DNA of 64,000 nt from DTU098 sp964498525 (GCA_964498525.1 CAZCGU010000001.1:62001-126000); one strand, 5' to 3'; counted from the stretch's first letter, positions 24,917 through 34,167 are shown. Translations and numbers: made by a program. The notes: generated from the letters alone by a model not told the origin.

Positions 24917-26077
24917 TTGCTCAGATACCTTACCGCCGGGGAATCGCACGGCCCGGCCCTTACGGCTATTGTGGAAGGACTGCCGGCCGGCCTTCCCCTT
25001 ACAGCCGCCTATATCAACCGGCAGCTCGACCGGCGCCGGGGCGGCTACGGCCGCGGCGCCAGGATGAAGATCGAAAGCGACACCGTAACTTTTTTATCCG
25101 GGGTGCGCGGCGGGCTAACGCTGGGCAGCCCCCTGGCTTTACTGGTGGAAAACAAGGACTGGGCCAACTGGTCGGAAATCATGTCCGCGGAACCCGGGGC
25201 AAAGGTTGACCAACGGGTGGTGCGGCGGCCCCGGCCCGGGCACGCCGACCTGGCAGGCCTGCTCAAGTACCGGCAGCAGGACATCCGCAATGTTCTGGAG
25301 CGTTCCAGCGCCCGGGAAACCGCCGTCAGGGTCGCCGCCGGCAGCGCTGCCAGAAGGCTTTTGGAAGAACTGGGGATTACCGTTATCGGGCAAGTGGTCC
25401 AGCTGGGCGGCCTTTCCGCGGCTGCGGAAAAGCTGGGAGCGGAAGAGCTTCAAGCCGGGCTGGCCAAATCAAAGCTGAACTGCGCCGACCCCGGCGCGGA
25501 ACAGCGCATGATCGAGGTCATCGACGCCGCCCGGGCCGACGGGGACACCCTGGGCGGGGTTTTTGAAGTGAGGGCTTACGGCGTGCCCGCCGGCCTGGGC
25601 AGTTATACCCACTGGGACCGTAAGCTGGACGGCCGCCTGGCCGCCGCGCTGATGAGCATTCAGGCCATTAAAGGAGTGGAGGTGGGCCTGGGTTTTGCCG
25701 CCGCCGGGCAAAGGGGTTCCCAGGTTCAGGACGAGATATTCTATGAACAAAACCGGGGTTTTTACCGGGTGAACAACCGGGCCGGAGGGATCGAGGGAGG
25801 GGTAACCAACGGCGAAACGCTGGTTATCCGGGGAGCCATGAAACCCATCCCAACCCTGGCCCAACCGCTGCAAAGCGTGGACATGATCACCCGCAAACCG
25901 GCGGAGGCAGCCGTGGAGCGCTCCGATGTCTGCGCCGTTCCCGCGGCCTGTGTTATCGGGGAGGCGCTGGTGGCCTGGGAGCTGGCCCGGGCCTGCCTGG
26001 AAAAGTGCGGGGGAGACAGCCTGGAGGAGTTGAAGGACAACTGGGATCGCCACCTTTCCTACCTGAAAGGGGTGTGA
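24917..26077 (+). CDS. aroC: Chorismate synthase
   Basis: The 386-residue protein begins LRYLTAGESHGPALTAIVEG and contains RPRPGHADLAG, RSSARET and DVCAVPAACVIGEALV, all diagnostic of chorismate synthase. It needs reduced FMN to convert EPSP to chorismate. The start is TTG at 24917 with GGGAGG nine bases upstream; 14 extra in-frame codons upstream match no homologous N-terminus. The gene follows aroE after 45 bases. Confidence 0.96.
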   Translation: MLRYLTAGESHGPALTAIVEGLPAGLPLTAAYINRQLDRRRGGYGRGARMKIESDTVTFLSGVRGGLTLGSPLALLVENKDWANWSEIMSAEPGAKVDQRVVRRPRPGHADLAGLLKYRQQDIRNVLERSSARETAVRVAAGSAARRLLEELGITVIGQVVQLGGLSAAAEKLGAEELQAGLAKSKLNCADPGAEQRMIEVIDAARADGDTLGGVFEVRAYGVPAGLGSYTHWDRKLDGRLAAALMSIQAIKGVEVGLGFAAAGQRGSQVQDEIFYEQNRGFYRVNNRAGGIEGGVTNGETLVIRGAMKPIPTLAQPLQSVDMITRKPAEAAVERSDVCAVPAACVIGEALVAWELARACLEKCGGDSLEELKDNWDRHLSYLKGV

Positions 26078-26081
26078 ATGA

Positions 26082-26603
26082 AAGATACGAAAAAATATCG
26101 TTCTTATAGGCTTTATGGGGACCGGCAAGTCAGCCGTGGGGCGGCGCCTGGCCCGGCGCCTCAAGCGCAAGTTTATTGATACGGACGCTGAAATAGAAAA
26201 GGTAACGGGAAAAACCGTTGCCCAGATTTTTGCCAGGGAGGGAGTCACCCGTTTCCGCTCCGAGGAAGCGCTTCTGGTTAAAAAAATCGCTGCCAGGGAA
26301 GGTCTGGTTATCGCCACGGGGGGCGGCCTGGTTTTAAACCCGGAAAACGTCCGGCTATTAAAAGAAAACGGCATTTTAGTGGCCCTCACGGCCGGGCAGG
26401 AGGTTATTTACAACCGGGTGCGCCGTAAAAAAAACCGGCCCCTTTTATTCAGAACAAATATTAAGAAAAGAATCCAGGAGCTCCTGGAAGAACGAAAGGG
26501 AGCTTACGAGATAGCCGAGCTCACCCTTGATACCGGTTCATGCAGTATTGACGGCACGGTGGAAAAAATTATCAGCCACCTGCTGGAAAGGAATCAAATT
26601 TGA
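26082..26603 (+). CDS. aroK: Shikimate kinase, apparent frameshift at the 5' end
   Basis: The frame encodes KNIVLIGFMGTGKSAVG (Walker A), DTDAEIE, FRSEEALL, TGGGLVL and RPLL, so it is a shikimate kinase that phosphorylates shikimate with ATP. The frame has no ATG, GTG or TTG between the stop at 26079 and ATG 26115, which lies inside Walker A and would destroy it. A well-placed ATG at 26078 with upstream GAAAGGGGTG is one frame off; removing one A (for instance from AAAAAA at 26090-26095) would restore MK-IRKNIVLIGF. Either a sequencing error, a real mutation, slippage, or a rare start (ATA 26085) explains this. Coordinates here give the open frame only. Confidence 0.85.
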   Translation, partial: KIRKNIVLIGFMGTGKSAVGRRLARRLKRKFIDTDAEIEKVTGKTVAQIFAREGVTRFRSEEALLVKKIAAREGLVIATGGGLVLNPENVRLLKENGILVALTAGQEVIYNRVRRKKNRPLLFRTNIKKRIQELLEERKGAYEIAELTLDTGSCSIDGTVEKIISHLLERNQI

Positions 26604-27685
26604 TGAAGACTGTGACGGTGGAACTGGGGGAGCGGAGCTACCCCATCCATATCGGGGAGGGCCTCCTGGAGGAAACCGGTGAGCTGATTAAATCCTCCGG
26701 CTGCGGGAAAACCGTCCTTCTGGTTTCAAATTCCCAGGTGTTCCTGCTTTACGGGGGAGTTGTCGAGGTCAGTTTAAAACAGCACGGATTTCAGGTTGCT
26801 ACAGGAATTATCGGCGCCGGTGAAGAGCACAAAAACCTGGCCACAGCTAAAAAGCTTTACGATCTGGCCTTTACCGCGGGGCTGGACCGCCGCTGCGCCG
26901 TTTGCGCCCTGGGCGGCGGGGTGGTGGGGGACGTAGCGGGCTTTGTGGCGGCTACTTACCTGCGCGGCGTGCCCTTGATTCAACTCCCCACGACGCTCCT
27001 GGCCCAGGTGGACAGCAGTGTGGGGGGGAAGGTGGCGGTAAACCATCCCGGGGGCAAGAACATCATCGGCGCGTTTTACCAGCCCAAACTGGTCCTGGCG
27101 GATACGGCTGCCATTAAAACCCTGCCCCCCCGGGAAATCAAGTCCGGCCTGGCCGAAATTATTAAATACGGCATTATCTGGAATCCCCAATTTTACGCCT
27201 GGCTGGAGGAAAACATATCCGGGCTTCTGGCGGGCCAACCGGAGTCCCTGGCCCAAGCCGTTCAGGAATCCTGCCGGATCAAAGCAAGTGTGGTGGAACA
27301 GGATGAAACCGAACAGGATCTGCGGGCCATTTTAAACTTCGGACACACCCTGGCGCACGCTGTGGAGACACTGACCCGGTACAGGGTTTTTAATCACGGG
27401 GAGGCGGTGGGACTGGGCATGGCCTTTGCTGCCCGCCTGGCCGCGAACCTGGGCCTGCTGCCGGGGCGGGAAGCGGAACGGATTACCGCCTTAATCCGGC
27501 GTGGGGGTCTGCCCGGGGACCTCCCCGCGGGCCTTCCGGCAGATGCCCTGGTGGCGGCCATGCGGCAGGATAAAAAAGCCATCGCCAAAAGTCTCACCAT
27601 GGTACTTCCGGCGGCCATCGGGCGGGTGGAGGTTGTGCGGGACGTACCGGAAGAGGCTGTCCGCAAGCTCTTGTCCTCTTCTTAA
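26603..27685 (+). CDS. aroB: 3-Dehydroquinate synthase
   Basis: The 360-residue protein has the NAD-binding GGGVVGDVAGFVAATYLRG block, PTTLLAQVDSSVGGK, HPGGKNIIGAFYQP and the metal ligands in NFGHTLAHAVE and FNHGEAVG. It converts DAHP to 3-dehydroquinate, the second step of the shikimate pathway. The ATG overlaps the aroK stop (TGATG), implying coupled translation. A terminator follows after 65 bases, so aroB ends the operon; aroQ lies elsewhere in the window (43.7 kb) and aroA and aroF are not in it. Confidence 0.95.
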   Translation: MKTVTVELGERSYPIHIGEGLLEETGELIKSSGCGKTVLLVSNSQVFLLYGGVVEVSLKQHGFQVATGIIGAGEEHKNLATAKKLYDLAFTAGLDRRCAVCALGGGVVGDVAGFVAATYLRGVPLIQLPTTLLAQVDSSVGGKVAVNHPGGKNIIGAFYQPKLVLADTAAIKTLPPREIKSGLAEIIKYGIIWNPQFYAWLEENISGLLAGQPESLAQAVQESCRIKASVVEQDETEQDLRAILNFGHTLAHAVETLTRYRVFNHGEAVGLGMAFAARLAANLGLLPGREAERITALIRRGGLPGDLPAGLPADALVAAMRQDKKAIAKSLTMVLPAAIGRVEVVRDVPEEAVRKLLSSS

Positions 27686-27750
27686 ACTGTTTCCTTAAAA
27701 AGCTACCCGCAACCCGCAGCACCGGCAAAACAAAATTCTGATCGTAAGCG

Positions 27751-27778
27751 GCGTGGTTTAAAACACGCTCTTTTTTAT
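27751..27778 (+). terminator. Terminator of the aro operon
   Basis: GCGTG and CACGC pair around GTTTAAAA, followed by TCTTTTTTAT. The rest of the gap between aroB and pilD (27,686-28,087) holds only a small unsupported frame. Confidence 0.7.
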
Positions 27779-28087
27779 AATCTGTCATTTATATTGGGGA
27801 GTGGCGGCTATAGAAAATATCCTGGACGAGTATTTTAAAAAATGCTAATCTTAGATTTGACAGAAGATCTAAATTAATGCAAAACATTTTAAGACAGCAG
27901 AGAAGTATACCGAATTGTGGTAGAAGATTGATGATGAATGGACAGATTGGCGAGTCAGTAAACTTGCAGATTGACGGATTAATTAATTTACGGCTTGACG
28001 GAACGGCAAATTGCCCTATCCTGGCCTTATCTGGCCTGACTTCTTTGATTAACCCAGCCTTTCCCGGACAGTGAGTGAGGTGTTGTT

Positions 28088-28849
28088 TTGATTATTGATG
28101 AACGCCTTATGGCCGTCTTGTTTTTTATTCTGGGCCTGGTAATCGGAAGTTTTTTAAATGTATGTGTTTACCGCCTGCCCAGGGGTGAATCCATTGTTTT
28201 CACTCCCTCCCATTGTCCGACCTGCGGTTCAAGACTGGGGGCCAGGGATCTTGTTCCCCTCCTGAGCTATCTCGGGCTTAAAGGCCGGTGCCGCTTCTGC
28301 GGCGCCCCGATTAGCGCCCGCTACCCCTTGATCGAGCTTGCCACCGGTCTGCTTTTTGCCGCGGTTTACGCGCATACCGGTTTGACGGCCCTTTTGCCTA
28401 AACAGCTTTTTCTTGTCGCTGTTCTCATTATGGTCACCTTTATTGACCTGAAATACATGATCATACCCGACCGGATCATCGTCTTCTCCCTGGCCGGGGG
28501 CATCTTTTTGAACCTCCTGGCCAGGGACTTGAGCCTTTTATCCGCCGGTCTGGGCCTGCTTGCCGCCGCCGCCCTGTTGCTGGCGCCCGCCTTGATCTAC
28601 CGGGGCGGCATGGGTGGAGGGGATATAAAACTGGCGGCGGTAATCGGCCTTTTCCTGGGCTGGCCCAATGGCCTGCTTGCTGTTTTACTGGGCTGCCTGC
28701 TGGGAGCCCTGGTGGGGATCACCCTTCTCCTGACCGGCCGGAAAGGGCGCAAGGATGCCATTCCCTTTGGCCCCTACCTGGCTGCCGGGACGTTGCTGGC
28801 CATGTTATACGGCGACTATTGGCTGGCCTGGTACCTGGGCTTTCTTTAG
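28088..28849 (+). CDS. pilD: Type IV prepilin peptidase/N-methyltransferase (A24)
   Basis: The 253-residue membrane protein begins with a hydrophobic helix and GSFLNVCVYRLPRGES, then two CxxC zinc motifs (CPTCG, CRFCG). The catalytic aspartates sit in FIDLKYMIIPD and GMGGGDIKL. About seven membrane helices are seen. PilD cuts the leader of prepilins and N-methylates the new N-terminus, so it processes the pilins encoded downstream. The start TTG at 28088 follows GTGAGGTG. It opens the pilD-pilB-pilT-pilC run. Confidence 0.92.
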   Translation: MIIDERLMAVLFFILGLVIGSFLNVCVYRLPRGESIVFTPSHCPTCGSRLGARDLVPLLSYLGLKGRCRFCGAPISARYPLIELATGLLFAAVYAHTGLTALLPKQLFLVAVLIMVTFIDLKYMIIPDRIIVFSLAGGIFLNLLARDLSLLSAGLGLLAAAALLLAPALIYRGGMGGGDIKLAAVIGLFLGWPNGLLAVLLGCLLGALVGITLLLTGRKGRKDAIPFGPYLAAGTLLAMLYGDYWLAWYLGFL

Positions 28850-29011
28850 CCAATAACCAACTGTTCCGTTCTGTATTGCCCATTACCCGCTAATGATGTG
28901 CTTGAAAAGAAGGGGAATTCAAGCCCCCTTTATGTTCCCCGGGTTTCGTTTGAAAAGCCGGTTTCCCCCGGCAGCTTGGGTGTCAGCAATAAATATTTAG
29001 GTGAGGATAAA

Positions 29012-30670
29012 GTGATAAACAGGAAAAAAATCGGCCAGCAATTGATTGAAAAAGGCCTGATCAACGAGCAGGCTCTGTCCGAAGCCCTGCTGGAGCAATC
29101 CATAACAGGTGAACAGTTGGGACGCGTCCTGGTCAAACTGAAAATGATCAGCCAGTCCACCTTAAACGAATTCCTGGGCATCAGGGAGATGTACCCTGGA
29201 GAAACCGTTGACCATCAGTTGATGAAAACGATACCGGAAGTATTAATCCGCAGGTACAGGGTCTTTCCCGTTAAAAAGGATAGGAACAAACTATACGTCG
29301 CCATGGCCGACACCTTGAATATTGTGGCCATCGATGACTTGCGGCTGATTACCGGTTTTGACATCGTACCCCTGGCAACCAGTGAAAAGGAAATCAACGC
29401 GTTGATCGACAAGCATTTCGGCATCCCCGAAGTGGAAAAGGCCATGCGGGAGCTGGGCATTGAGCAGGAGCCCGAGGAGAACGATGAAGAAGAGGTTGTT
29501 GTTGACGAGGCGCCGGTTATCCGGCTGGTTAATTCCATTATGCTCAGGGCTTTCGATCAGGAAGCCAGTGACATCCATATAGAGCCCTTTAAAAGCGGGA
29601 TCAGGGTCCGCTACCGGGTTGACGGAATCCTGCGGGAGATCATGAACCTTCCCCGCAAGATGCTCCACGCCCTGGTTTCACGGATCAAGGTTATGGCCAG
29701 TATGGACATCGCCGAACGCCGGGTTCCCCAGGACGGGCGGGTTCCCCTGAAGCTGAAAGGGAGGGAACTGGACTTAAGGATCTCCACCATACCCACGGTC
29801 TTTGGGGAAAAGGTGGTTACCCGGGTCCTCTACAAGGACAACATTAAGAGCTATACCCTGGACAGGCTTGGCTTCTCAGAGTACAATCGGGAAAGATTCA
29901 CAAGTTTTCTAAACAACTCTTACGGCATGATCCTGGTTACCGGACCCACCGGCAGCGGCAAAACCACAACGCTGTACACAGCCCTGAACAAAATCAATAC
30001 TGTAGAAAAAAACATTATCACAGTTGAAGATCCTGTAGAATATATCCTGGAAGGCATCAACCAGGCCCAGATCAATGTCAAAACGGGCATCACCTTTGCG
30101 ACTTATTTGCGGACGATCCTGAGGCAGGACCCGGATATTATCATGATCGGCGAAATCCGGGATGCCCAGACCGCGGAGATAGCCATCCGGGCGGCCACCA
30201 CCGGCCACCTGGTGCTTTCCACCCTGCACACCAACGACGCGCCGGGGGCCGTAAACAGGCTTGTGGACATGGGCGTTGAGCCCTATATGGTGGCTTCCTC
30301 GGTGATCGGGGTCATTTCCCAGCGGCTGGTCCGGCGCATTTGCCGGCACTGCAAGGGTAAAACCACTCCCGACGCCTTTGAATGCGCCTTTGCCGGTTTA
30401 GAGCCGTCCGATGTTGTGTACCGCGGCGCCGGCTGCGCCAAATGCAACAACACCGGTTTTCACGGGCGGATCGCCATCTATGAAGTGCTCACTGTATCCA
30501 TCGCGATGCAAAAATTAATCCTGGAACGCGCTTCCCTTGATGCCCTGAAAAACGCGGCCGTCCGGGAAGGGATGGTCACCCTGAAGGAAGACGGGATTCA
30601 AAAGGCTCTGGCGGGTCTGACCACGATTAAGGAAGTAATCCGTGCCGTATACAGGGAGGATAAGTCTTGA
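29012..30670 (+). CDS. pilB: Type IV pilus assembly ATPase PilB (GspE family)
   Basis: The 552-residue protein has an N-terminal MshEN-like region (GQQLIEKGLINEQAL), Walker A GPTGSGKTTTLYTAL, the Asp and His boxes (DPVEYI; HTNDAPGAVNRL) and the C4 zinc site (CRHCKGK, CAKCNNTG). It powers pilus extension in the cytoplasm. MshEN domains in PilB-type ATPases are known c-di-GMP sensors. I chose GTG 29012 because GGTGAGG lies just upstream; an ATG-like frame from 28898 adds 38 unsupported residues. The stop overlaps the pilT start. Confidence 0.93.
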   Translation: MINRKKIGQQLIEKGLINEQALSEALLEQSITGEQLGRVLVKLKMISQSTLNEFLGIREMYPGETVDHQLMKTIPEVLIRRYRVFPVKKDRNKLYVAMADTLNIVAIDDLRLITGFDIVPLATSEKEINALIDKHFGIPEVEKAMRELGIEQEPEENDEEEVVVDEAPVIRLVNSIMLRAFDQEASDIHIEPFKSGIRVRYRVDGILREIMNLPRKMLHALVSRIKVMASMDIAERRVPQDGRVPLKLKGRELDLRISTIPTVFGEKVVTRVLYKDNIKSYTLDRLGFSEYNRERFTSFLNNSYGMILVTGPTGSGKTTTLYTALNKINTVEKNIITVEDPVEYILEGINQAQINVKTGITFATYLRTILRQDPDIIMIGEIRDAQTAEIAIRAATTGHLVLSTLHTNDAPGAVNRLVDMGVEPYMVASSVIGVISQRLVRRICRHCKGKTTPDAFECAFAGLEPSDVVYRGAGCAKCNNTGFHGRIAIYEVLTVSIAMQKLILERASLDALKNAAVREGMVTLKEDGIQKALAGLTTIKEVIRAVYREDKS

Positions 30671-31767
30671 AATTAGTTGATATTTTAACCCAGGCGGCAG
30701 AACTTGGAGCGTCGGACGTCCATATCACGGTAAAAAAACCGCCGGTGTACCGTCTGCACGGTATGCTCTACCCGCTGGATCACCCCGAATTGAAGGGAAG
30801 GCTCAATTTATTTAAAGGTTTTGAGGTCAAACCCCTTTCTCCCCGGCAGACGGACGACATGGCCCGGGAGATTATGAGCCCCGGGCAGTACGAAAAGTTC
30901 ACCAATCAGGGCGAACTGGACTTTTCCTTTTCCTTGCCGGGAATTGCCAGGGTCAGGGTGAATGTTTTCCGGCAGCGAAACAGCACCGCCCTGGTCATGC
31001 GCCTGCTCAACACCCGCATCCCCACCTTTATGGAGCTGGGCTTGCCAAAGATCCTGGCTCACCTGGCCCAAAAATCTGACGGCCTGGTCCTGGTCACCGG
31101 ACCCACCGGCAGCGGCAAGTCAACAACCCTGGCAGCTATGATTGACCTGGTCAACAGGGAAAAAAGATTACATATCCTGACTCTGGAAGATCCCATCGAG
31201 TATCTGCACAACCACCAGTTTTCCCTGGTGAACCAGCGGGAAATCGGTTCGGATACCTCTTCCTTCGCTGTCGCCCTGCGGGCTGCCCTGCGGGAGGATC
31301 CCGACGTAATCCTGGTGGGGGAAATGCGCGACCTGGAAACCATCAGTATCGCCATCACAGCCGCGGAAACCGGCCACCTGGTACTGGGTACCCTGCACAC
31401 ATCCAGCGCGGCCGAAACCATAGACCGGGTTATCGATGTCTTTCCCCCGGGGCAGCAGCAGCAGATTCGAATCCTTCTGTCCAATACGCTCCAGGGTATC
31501 ATAGCCCAGCAGTTAATCCCCAGGTCCGACCAGCCCGGCCGGGTGGTGGCCATGGAAATACTGGTAGCCACGCCGGCCATCCGGAACCTGATCCGGGAGG
31601 GCAAAACCTTTCAAATCCTGACGCACCTGCAGACCGGCGCCAGGTACGGGATGCAGACCCTGGATATGTCGCTCAGGCAGCTTTATCTAAAAGAATTAAT
31701 CAGCAGGGAAGAGGTTTTACACCGGGCCCGCGATCCCGAAAACCTGCTTAAAATATTGGAGGGTTAA
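30667..31767 (+). CDS. pilT: Pilus retraction ATPase PilT
   Basis: The 366-residue protein has GASDVHITVKKPP at the start, Walker A GPTGSGKSTTLAAMI, LEDPIEYLH, AAETGHLVLGTLHT and the signature AIRNLIREGK near the C-terminus. PilT disassembles the pilus for twitching or uptake. The TTG start overlaps the pilB stop by four bases (TTGA), with GGAGG eight bases upstream, so the two motors are translationally coupled. Confidence 0.93.
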   Translation: MKLVDILTQAAELGASDVHITVKKPPVYRLHGMLYPLDHPELKGRLNLFKGFEVKPLSPRQTDDMAREIMSPGQYEKFTNQGELDFSFSLPGIARVRVNVFRQRNSTALVMRLLNTRIPTFMELGLPKILAHLAQKSDGLVLVTGPTGSGKSTTLAAMIDLVNREKRLHILTLEDPIEYLHNHQFSLVNQREIGSDTSSFAVALRAALREDPDVILVGEMRDLETISIAITAAETGHLVLGTLHTSSAAETIDRVIDVFPPGQQQQIRILLSNTLQGIIAQQLIPRSDQPGRVVAMEILVATPAIRNLIREGKTFQILTHLQTGARYGMQTLDMSLRQLYLKELISREEVLHRARDPENLLKILEG

Positions 31768-31769
31768 AA

Positions 31770-32999
31770 ATGCCTCAACTCTTTGCCTTCAAGGCCAGAA
31801 ACCTGTCAGGCAAGCTGCTCAAGGGGAAAATTGAAGCAGAAAGCCAGAACGCGGCAATTGCCCTGCTGCGCCAAAAAAATTACTTTGTTTTTCACATCGA
31901 CCCGGTTATGGAATTAAAGCTGGATTGGGATAAGCTCCTTAACCTTAAAATCAAAGTCAAGGACCTGGCAGTTTTTTGCCGGCAAAGCGCCACTATGATA
32001 GAAGCGGGCATTCCCCTGCTGCAATGCCTGAATATCCTGACCCTGCAGACAGAAAGCAAAAAACTGAGCGAAATATTAAAAAACGTAGTAGCGGATATCG
32101 AGAATGGCAAAAGTCTCAGCGAAGCATTCAGGGTCCATAAGCGGTACCTGCCCGGTATTTTCACGGACATGCTGGCGGCGGGGGAGATCAGCGGCACCCT
32201 GGACCTGGCTATGGACAGGCTGGCCAACCAGTTCGAGAAGGACCACGAATTAAAGGAAAAAATCAAATCGGCCATGACCTACCCCCTGGTCATCGGGGCC
32301 TTTGCCTTTATAGCCGTGGTCATCCTGCTGGTCGTTGTGGTACCCGTCTTTGTGGAAATTTTTGAACAAGTCGGGGCTCAACTGCCCCTGCCAACCCGGA
32401 TCATGCTGGGAGTCAGCAAAATGTGCACCAATTTCTGGTATCTTATCTTGCCTGCGCCCTTCTTATTCTACTTCGGGCTGAAAAGCCTGGCCGCCACGGA
32501 CAGGGGCAAGGCTTTCACCGACCGTTTGCTATTAAGACTCCCCATTTACGGGAAACTGGCCCAAAAAACCATTACCGCCAGATTTGCCCGCACCCTGGCC
32601 ACCCTCTTAAAAAGCGGCGTCCCCTTGCTGCAGTCCCTGGAAACCGTGGGAAACGTTGTGGGCAACACCCAGGTTTCCAAAATCATCAGGGCAGCAGGGG
32701 AAAACATTAAAGAAGGAGAAAACATGTCGCCCATTTTACTGAATGCGTCTTTCTTTCCCCCCATGGCTGTAAACATGGTTGCCATCGGGGAGGAATCGGG
32801 GGCCCTGGACACGCTCCTGGAAAAGGTGGCCGCTTATTACGAGCGGGAGGTGGAAACCATGGTGGCCAAGCTCTCCAGCGTCATTGAGCCTCTTATGATA
32901 GCCGGGGTGGGGATCATGGTGGGTTTTATCGCTATTTCCATCTACCTGCCCTTATTCGGCCTGTCCGGGGCCATCCAGGGGGGCACAGGCCTGAATTAA
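31770..32999 (+). CDS. pilC: Type IV pilus platform protein PilC (GspF family)
   Basis: The 409-residue protein has two GspF repeats of cytoplasmic helices (FCRQSATMIEAGIPLLQCL; FARTLATLLKSGVPLLQSLE) and three membrane helices near residues 170-195, 215-240 and 375-400. It is the inner-membrane platform that couples PilB/PilT to pilin insertion. It follows pilT by two bases, with GGAGGG before the ATG. Confidence 0.93.
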   Translation: MPQLFAFKARNLSGKLLKGKIEAESQNAAIALLRQKNYFVFHIDPVMELKLDWDKLLNLKIKVKDLAVFCRQSATMIEAGIPLLQCLNILTLQTESKKLSEILKNVVADIENGKSLSEAFRVHKRYLPGIFTDMLAAGEISGTLDLAMDRLANQFEKDHELKEKIKSAMTYPLVIGAFAFIAVVILLVVVVPVFVEIFEQVGAQLPLPTRIMLGVSKMCTNFWYLILPAPFLFYFGLKSLAATDRGKAFTDRLLLRLPIYGKLAQKTITARFARTLATLLKSGVPLLQSLETVGNVVGNTQVSKIIRAAGENIKEGENMSPILLNASFFPPMAVNMVAIGEESGALDTLLEKVAAYYEREVETMVAKLSSVIEPLMIAGVGIMVGFIAISIYLPLFGLSGAIQGGTGLN

Positions 33000-33174
33000 A
33001 CTAAACCCACGAAATTTTTTTGTGATATTTTTGGGACAACACCCGGATCCTTAAACCTGTCGCAAAGCATCCGGCAAATTGCTGAAATTCCCCGGGCGGG
33101 GTCCCACCCCGCCGGCTGAAAACGCCAGAGCAGGCTAAAAAACCACAGATATAAAGAATATTTTTATCTTGTTC

Positions 33175-33203
33175 TTGCATTCTATCCAAATCAAAAGTAT
33201 AAT
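33175..33203 (+). promoter_or_regulatory. SigA-type promoter of the pilin operon
   Basis: TTGCAT, a 17-base spacer and a perfect TATAAT. The start point would fall near 33210, about 110 bases before the c-di-GMP aptamer. A GC-rich hairpin (33,090-33,118) separates it from pilC. Confidence 0.7.
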
Positions 33204-33317
33204 ACAAACAAGAAAGTTCTGGCAATTAATTGAACAAATGATTGAAGCCCATAAATAATTTAATAATCTTGACAACCTTAACTGCCTTAACACCTTAACA
33301 ATAACTCAAATAAAGCG

Positions 33318-33402
33318 TTCTAAAGGGCAAACTTTTCGAAAGAAAAGGACGCAAAGCCGCGGGTCTAAGGCGTTAACCAGCGCTATGACAGCTGGGCTGC
33401 AA
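33318..33402 (+). promoter_or_regulatory. c-di-GMP-I (GEMM-I) riboswitch aptamer
   Basis: The conserved core GGGCAAAC is followed by a hairpin capped by a GAAA tetraloop (33338-33341), then GACGCAAAGCC (33348-33358). The second stem carries an 11-nt-type tetraloop receptor (CTAAGG at 33365-33370 with TATG at 33384-33387) closed by GCG/CGC. This is the standard GEMM-I architecture, in which P1b and P2 dock through the GAAA loop and the G-C core binds c-di-GMP. It sits between the promoter and a Rho-independent terminator in front of the major pilin gene, so c-di-GMP would decide read-through. I cannot tell on-switch from off-switch by eye. Confidence 0.9.
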
Positions 33403-33417
33403 GGAAGTTTTGCCGTG

Positions 33418-33442
33418 CCCTTTTGTTGCAAAGGGTTTTTTT
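33418..33442 (+). terminator. Riboswitch expression-platform terminator
   Basis: CCCTTT and AAAGGG form a stem around TGTTGC, followed directly by TTTTTTT. It lies 16 bases past the aptamer and 126 bases before the pilin ATG, so it is well placed for transcription attenuation. Confidence 0.85.
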
Positions 33443-33567
33443 GTTCTTATGGGCCCGGAGGAAATAACGCTGCTGAACAACTGGTTGGTGAAAGGGGGAT
33501 AGTAAAGGTACCAGCCTTACATATAAGGCCGCAAAAAAATGGAATACATTTAAAAAGGAGGAACGAT

Positions 33568-34020
33568 ATGATTAAAAAGTATTTGAACAACGAAAAAGGT
33601 TTTTCCATGATTGAAATGATGGTTGTTCTGATCATCATCGCCGTGCTCATCGGGGGCGGCATCAGGTTTTACCTGGGGTACATCGAAAACGCGCGGGTGA
33701 CCAAGGCCAAGGCCCAGATCAGCGTCATGCAGGCCGCCCTGGACGCCTATTATGCTGAACAGGCATTGTATCCAGCTACTCAAGACGAACTTCTAAATGC
33801 GGGCATAAAAGCAACTGGTGATAGTACTTTGGATGACAACGACCCCTGGGGCAAGAAATATACTTATGCCGCAAAAGCAGTTGGTGGTACCGATAACAAG
33901 GGGTATGAAATTAAAACTGGCGAGAATGATGTGCAAAATAAAAGTGCCTATGTTATCGGTTCAGGTGAGAACGGAAAGAGCGATCCACCCGAAGTCAAAA
34001 CTTCAACAACGGAAGACTAA
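33568..34020 (+). CDS. pilA: Major type IV prepilin
   Basis: The 150-residue protein has a short leader NNEKG cleaved before FSMIEMMVV, with Glu at mature position 5. The long hydrophobic N-terminal helix and an AKAQISVMQAALDAYYAEQ segment follow, then a short globular part of GspG type (NDPWGKKYTY) that ends in a charged tail. It would be the main pilus subunit, matured by PilD and moved by PilB. GGAGG lies 7 bases before the ATG. It is directly behind the c-di-GMP riboswitch and is followed by two terminators, so it can be made in excess over the minor pilins. Confidence 0.88.
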   Translation: MIKKYLNNEKGFSMIEMMVVLIIIAVLIGGGIRFYLGYIENARVTKAKAQISVMQAALDAYYAEQALYPATQDELLNAGIKATGDSTLDDNDPWGKKYTYAAKAVGGTDNKGYEIKTGENDVQNKSAYVIGSGENGKSDPPEVKTSTTED

Positions 34021-34057
34021 AACCCCGTTCTTAAGTCTCCTGCTAAACAATTAGAGA

Positions 34058-34081
34058 GGGAAGGCCCTTGCCTTCCCTTTT
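34058..34081 (+). terminator. Terminator after the major prepilin gene
   Basis: An 8-bp stem GGGAAGGC/GCCTTCCC with a 4-base loop is followed by TTTT. It is one of two consecutive terminators here, probably partial, setting a high pilin-to-minor-pilin ratio. Confidence 0.65.
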
Positions 34082-34124
34082 AGCCACCATTAAACAAATC
34101 ATCAACCAAGGGCAATAACCAGAT

Positions 34125-34167
34125 GCCTGCCAGGAATGACATTCAACAAAGCCCGGCAGGCTTTTTT
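34125..34167 (+). terminator. Second terminator after the major prepilin gene
   Basis: GCCTGCC (34125-34131) pairs with GGCAGGC (34155-34161) around a 23-base loop, followed by TTTTTT. Confidence 0.6.

Noticed and set aside
27877..28074. 65-codon frame in the aroB-pilD gap
   Set aside because: No ribosome site, low-complexity composition, lies after a terminator and without homology I recognise.
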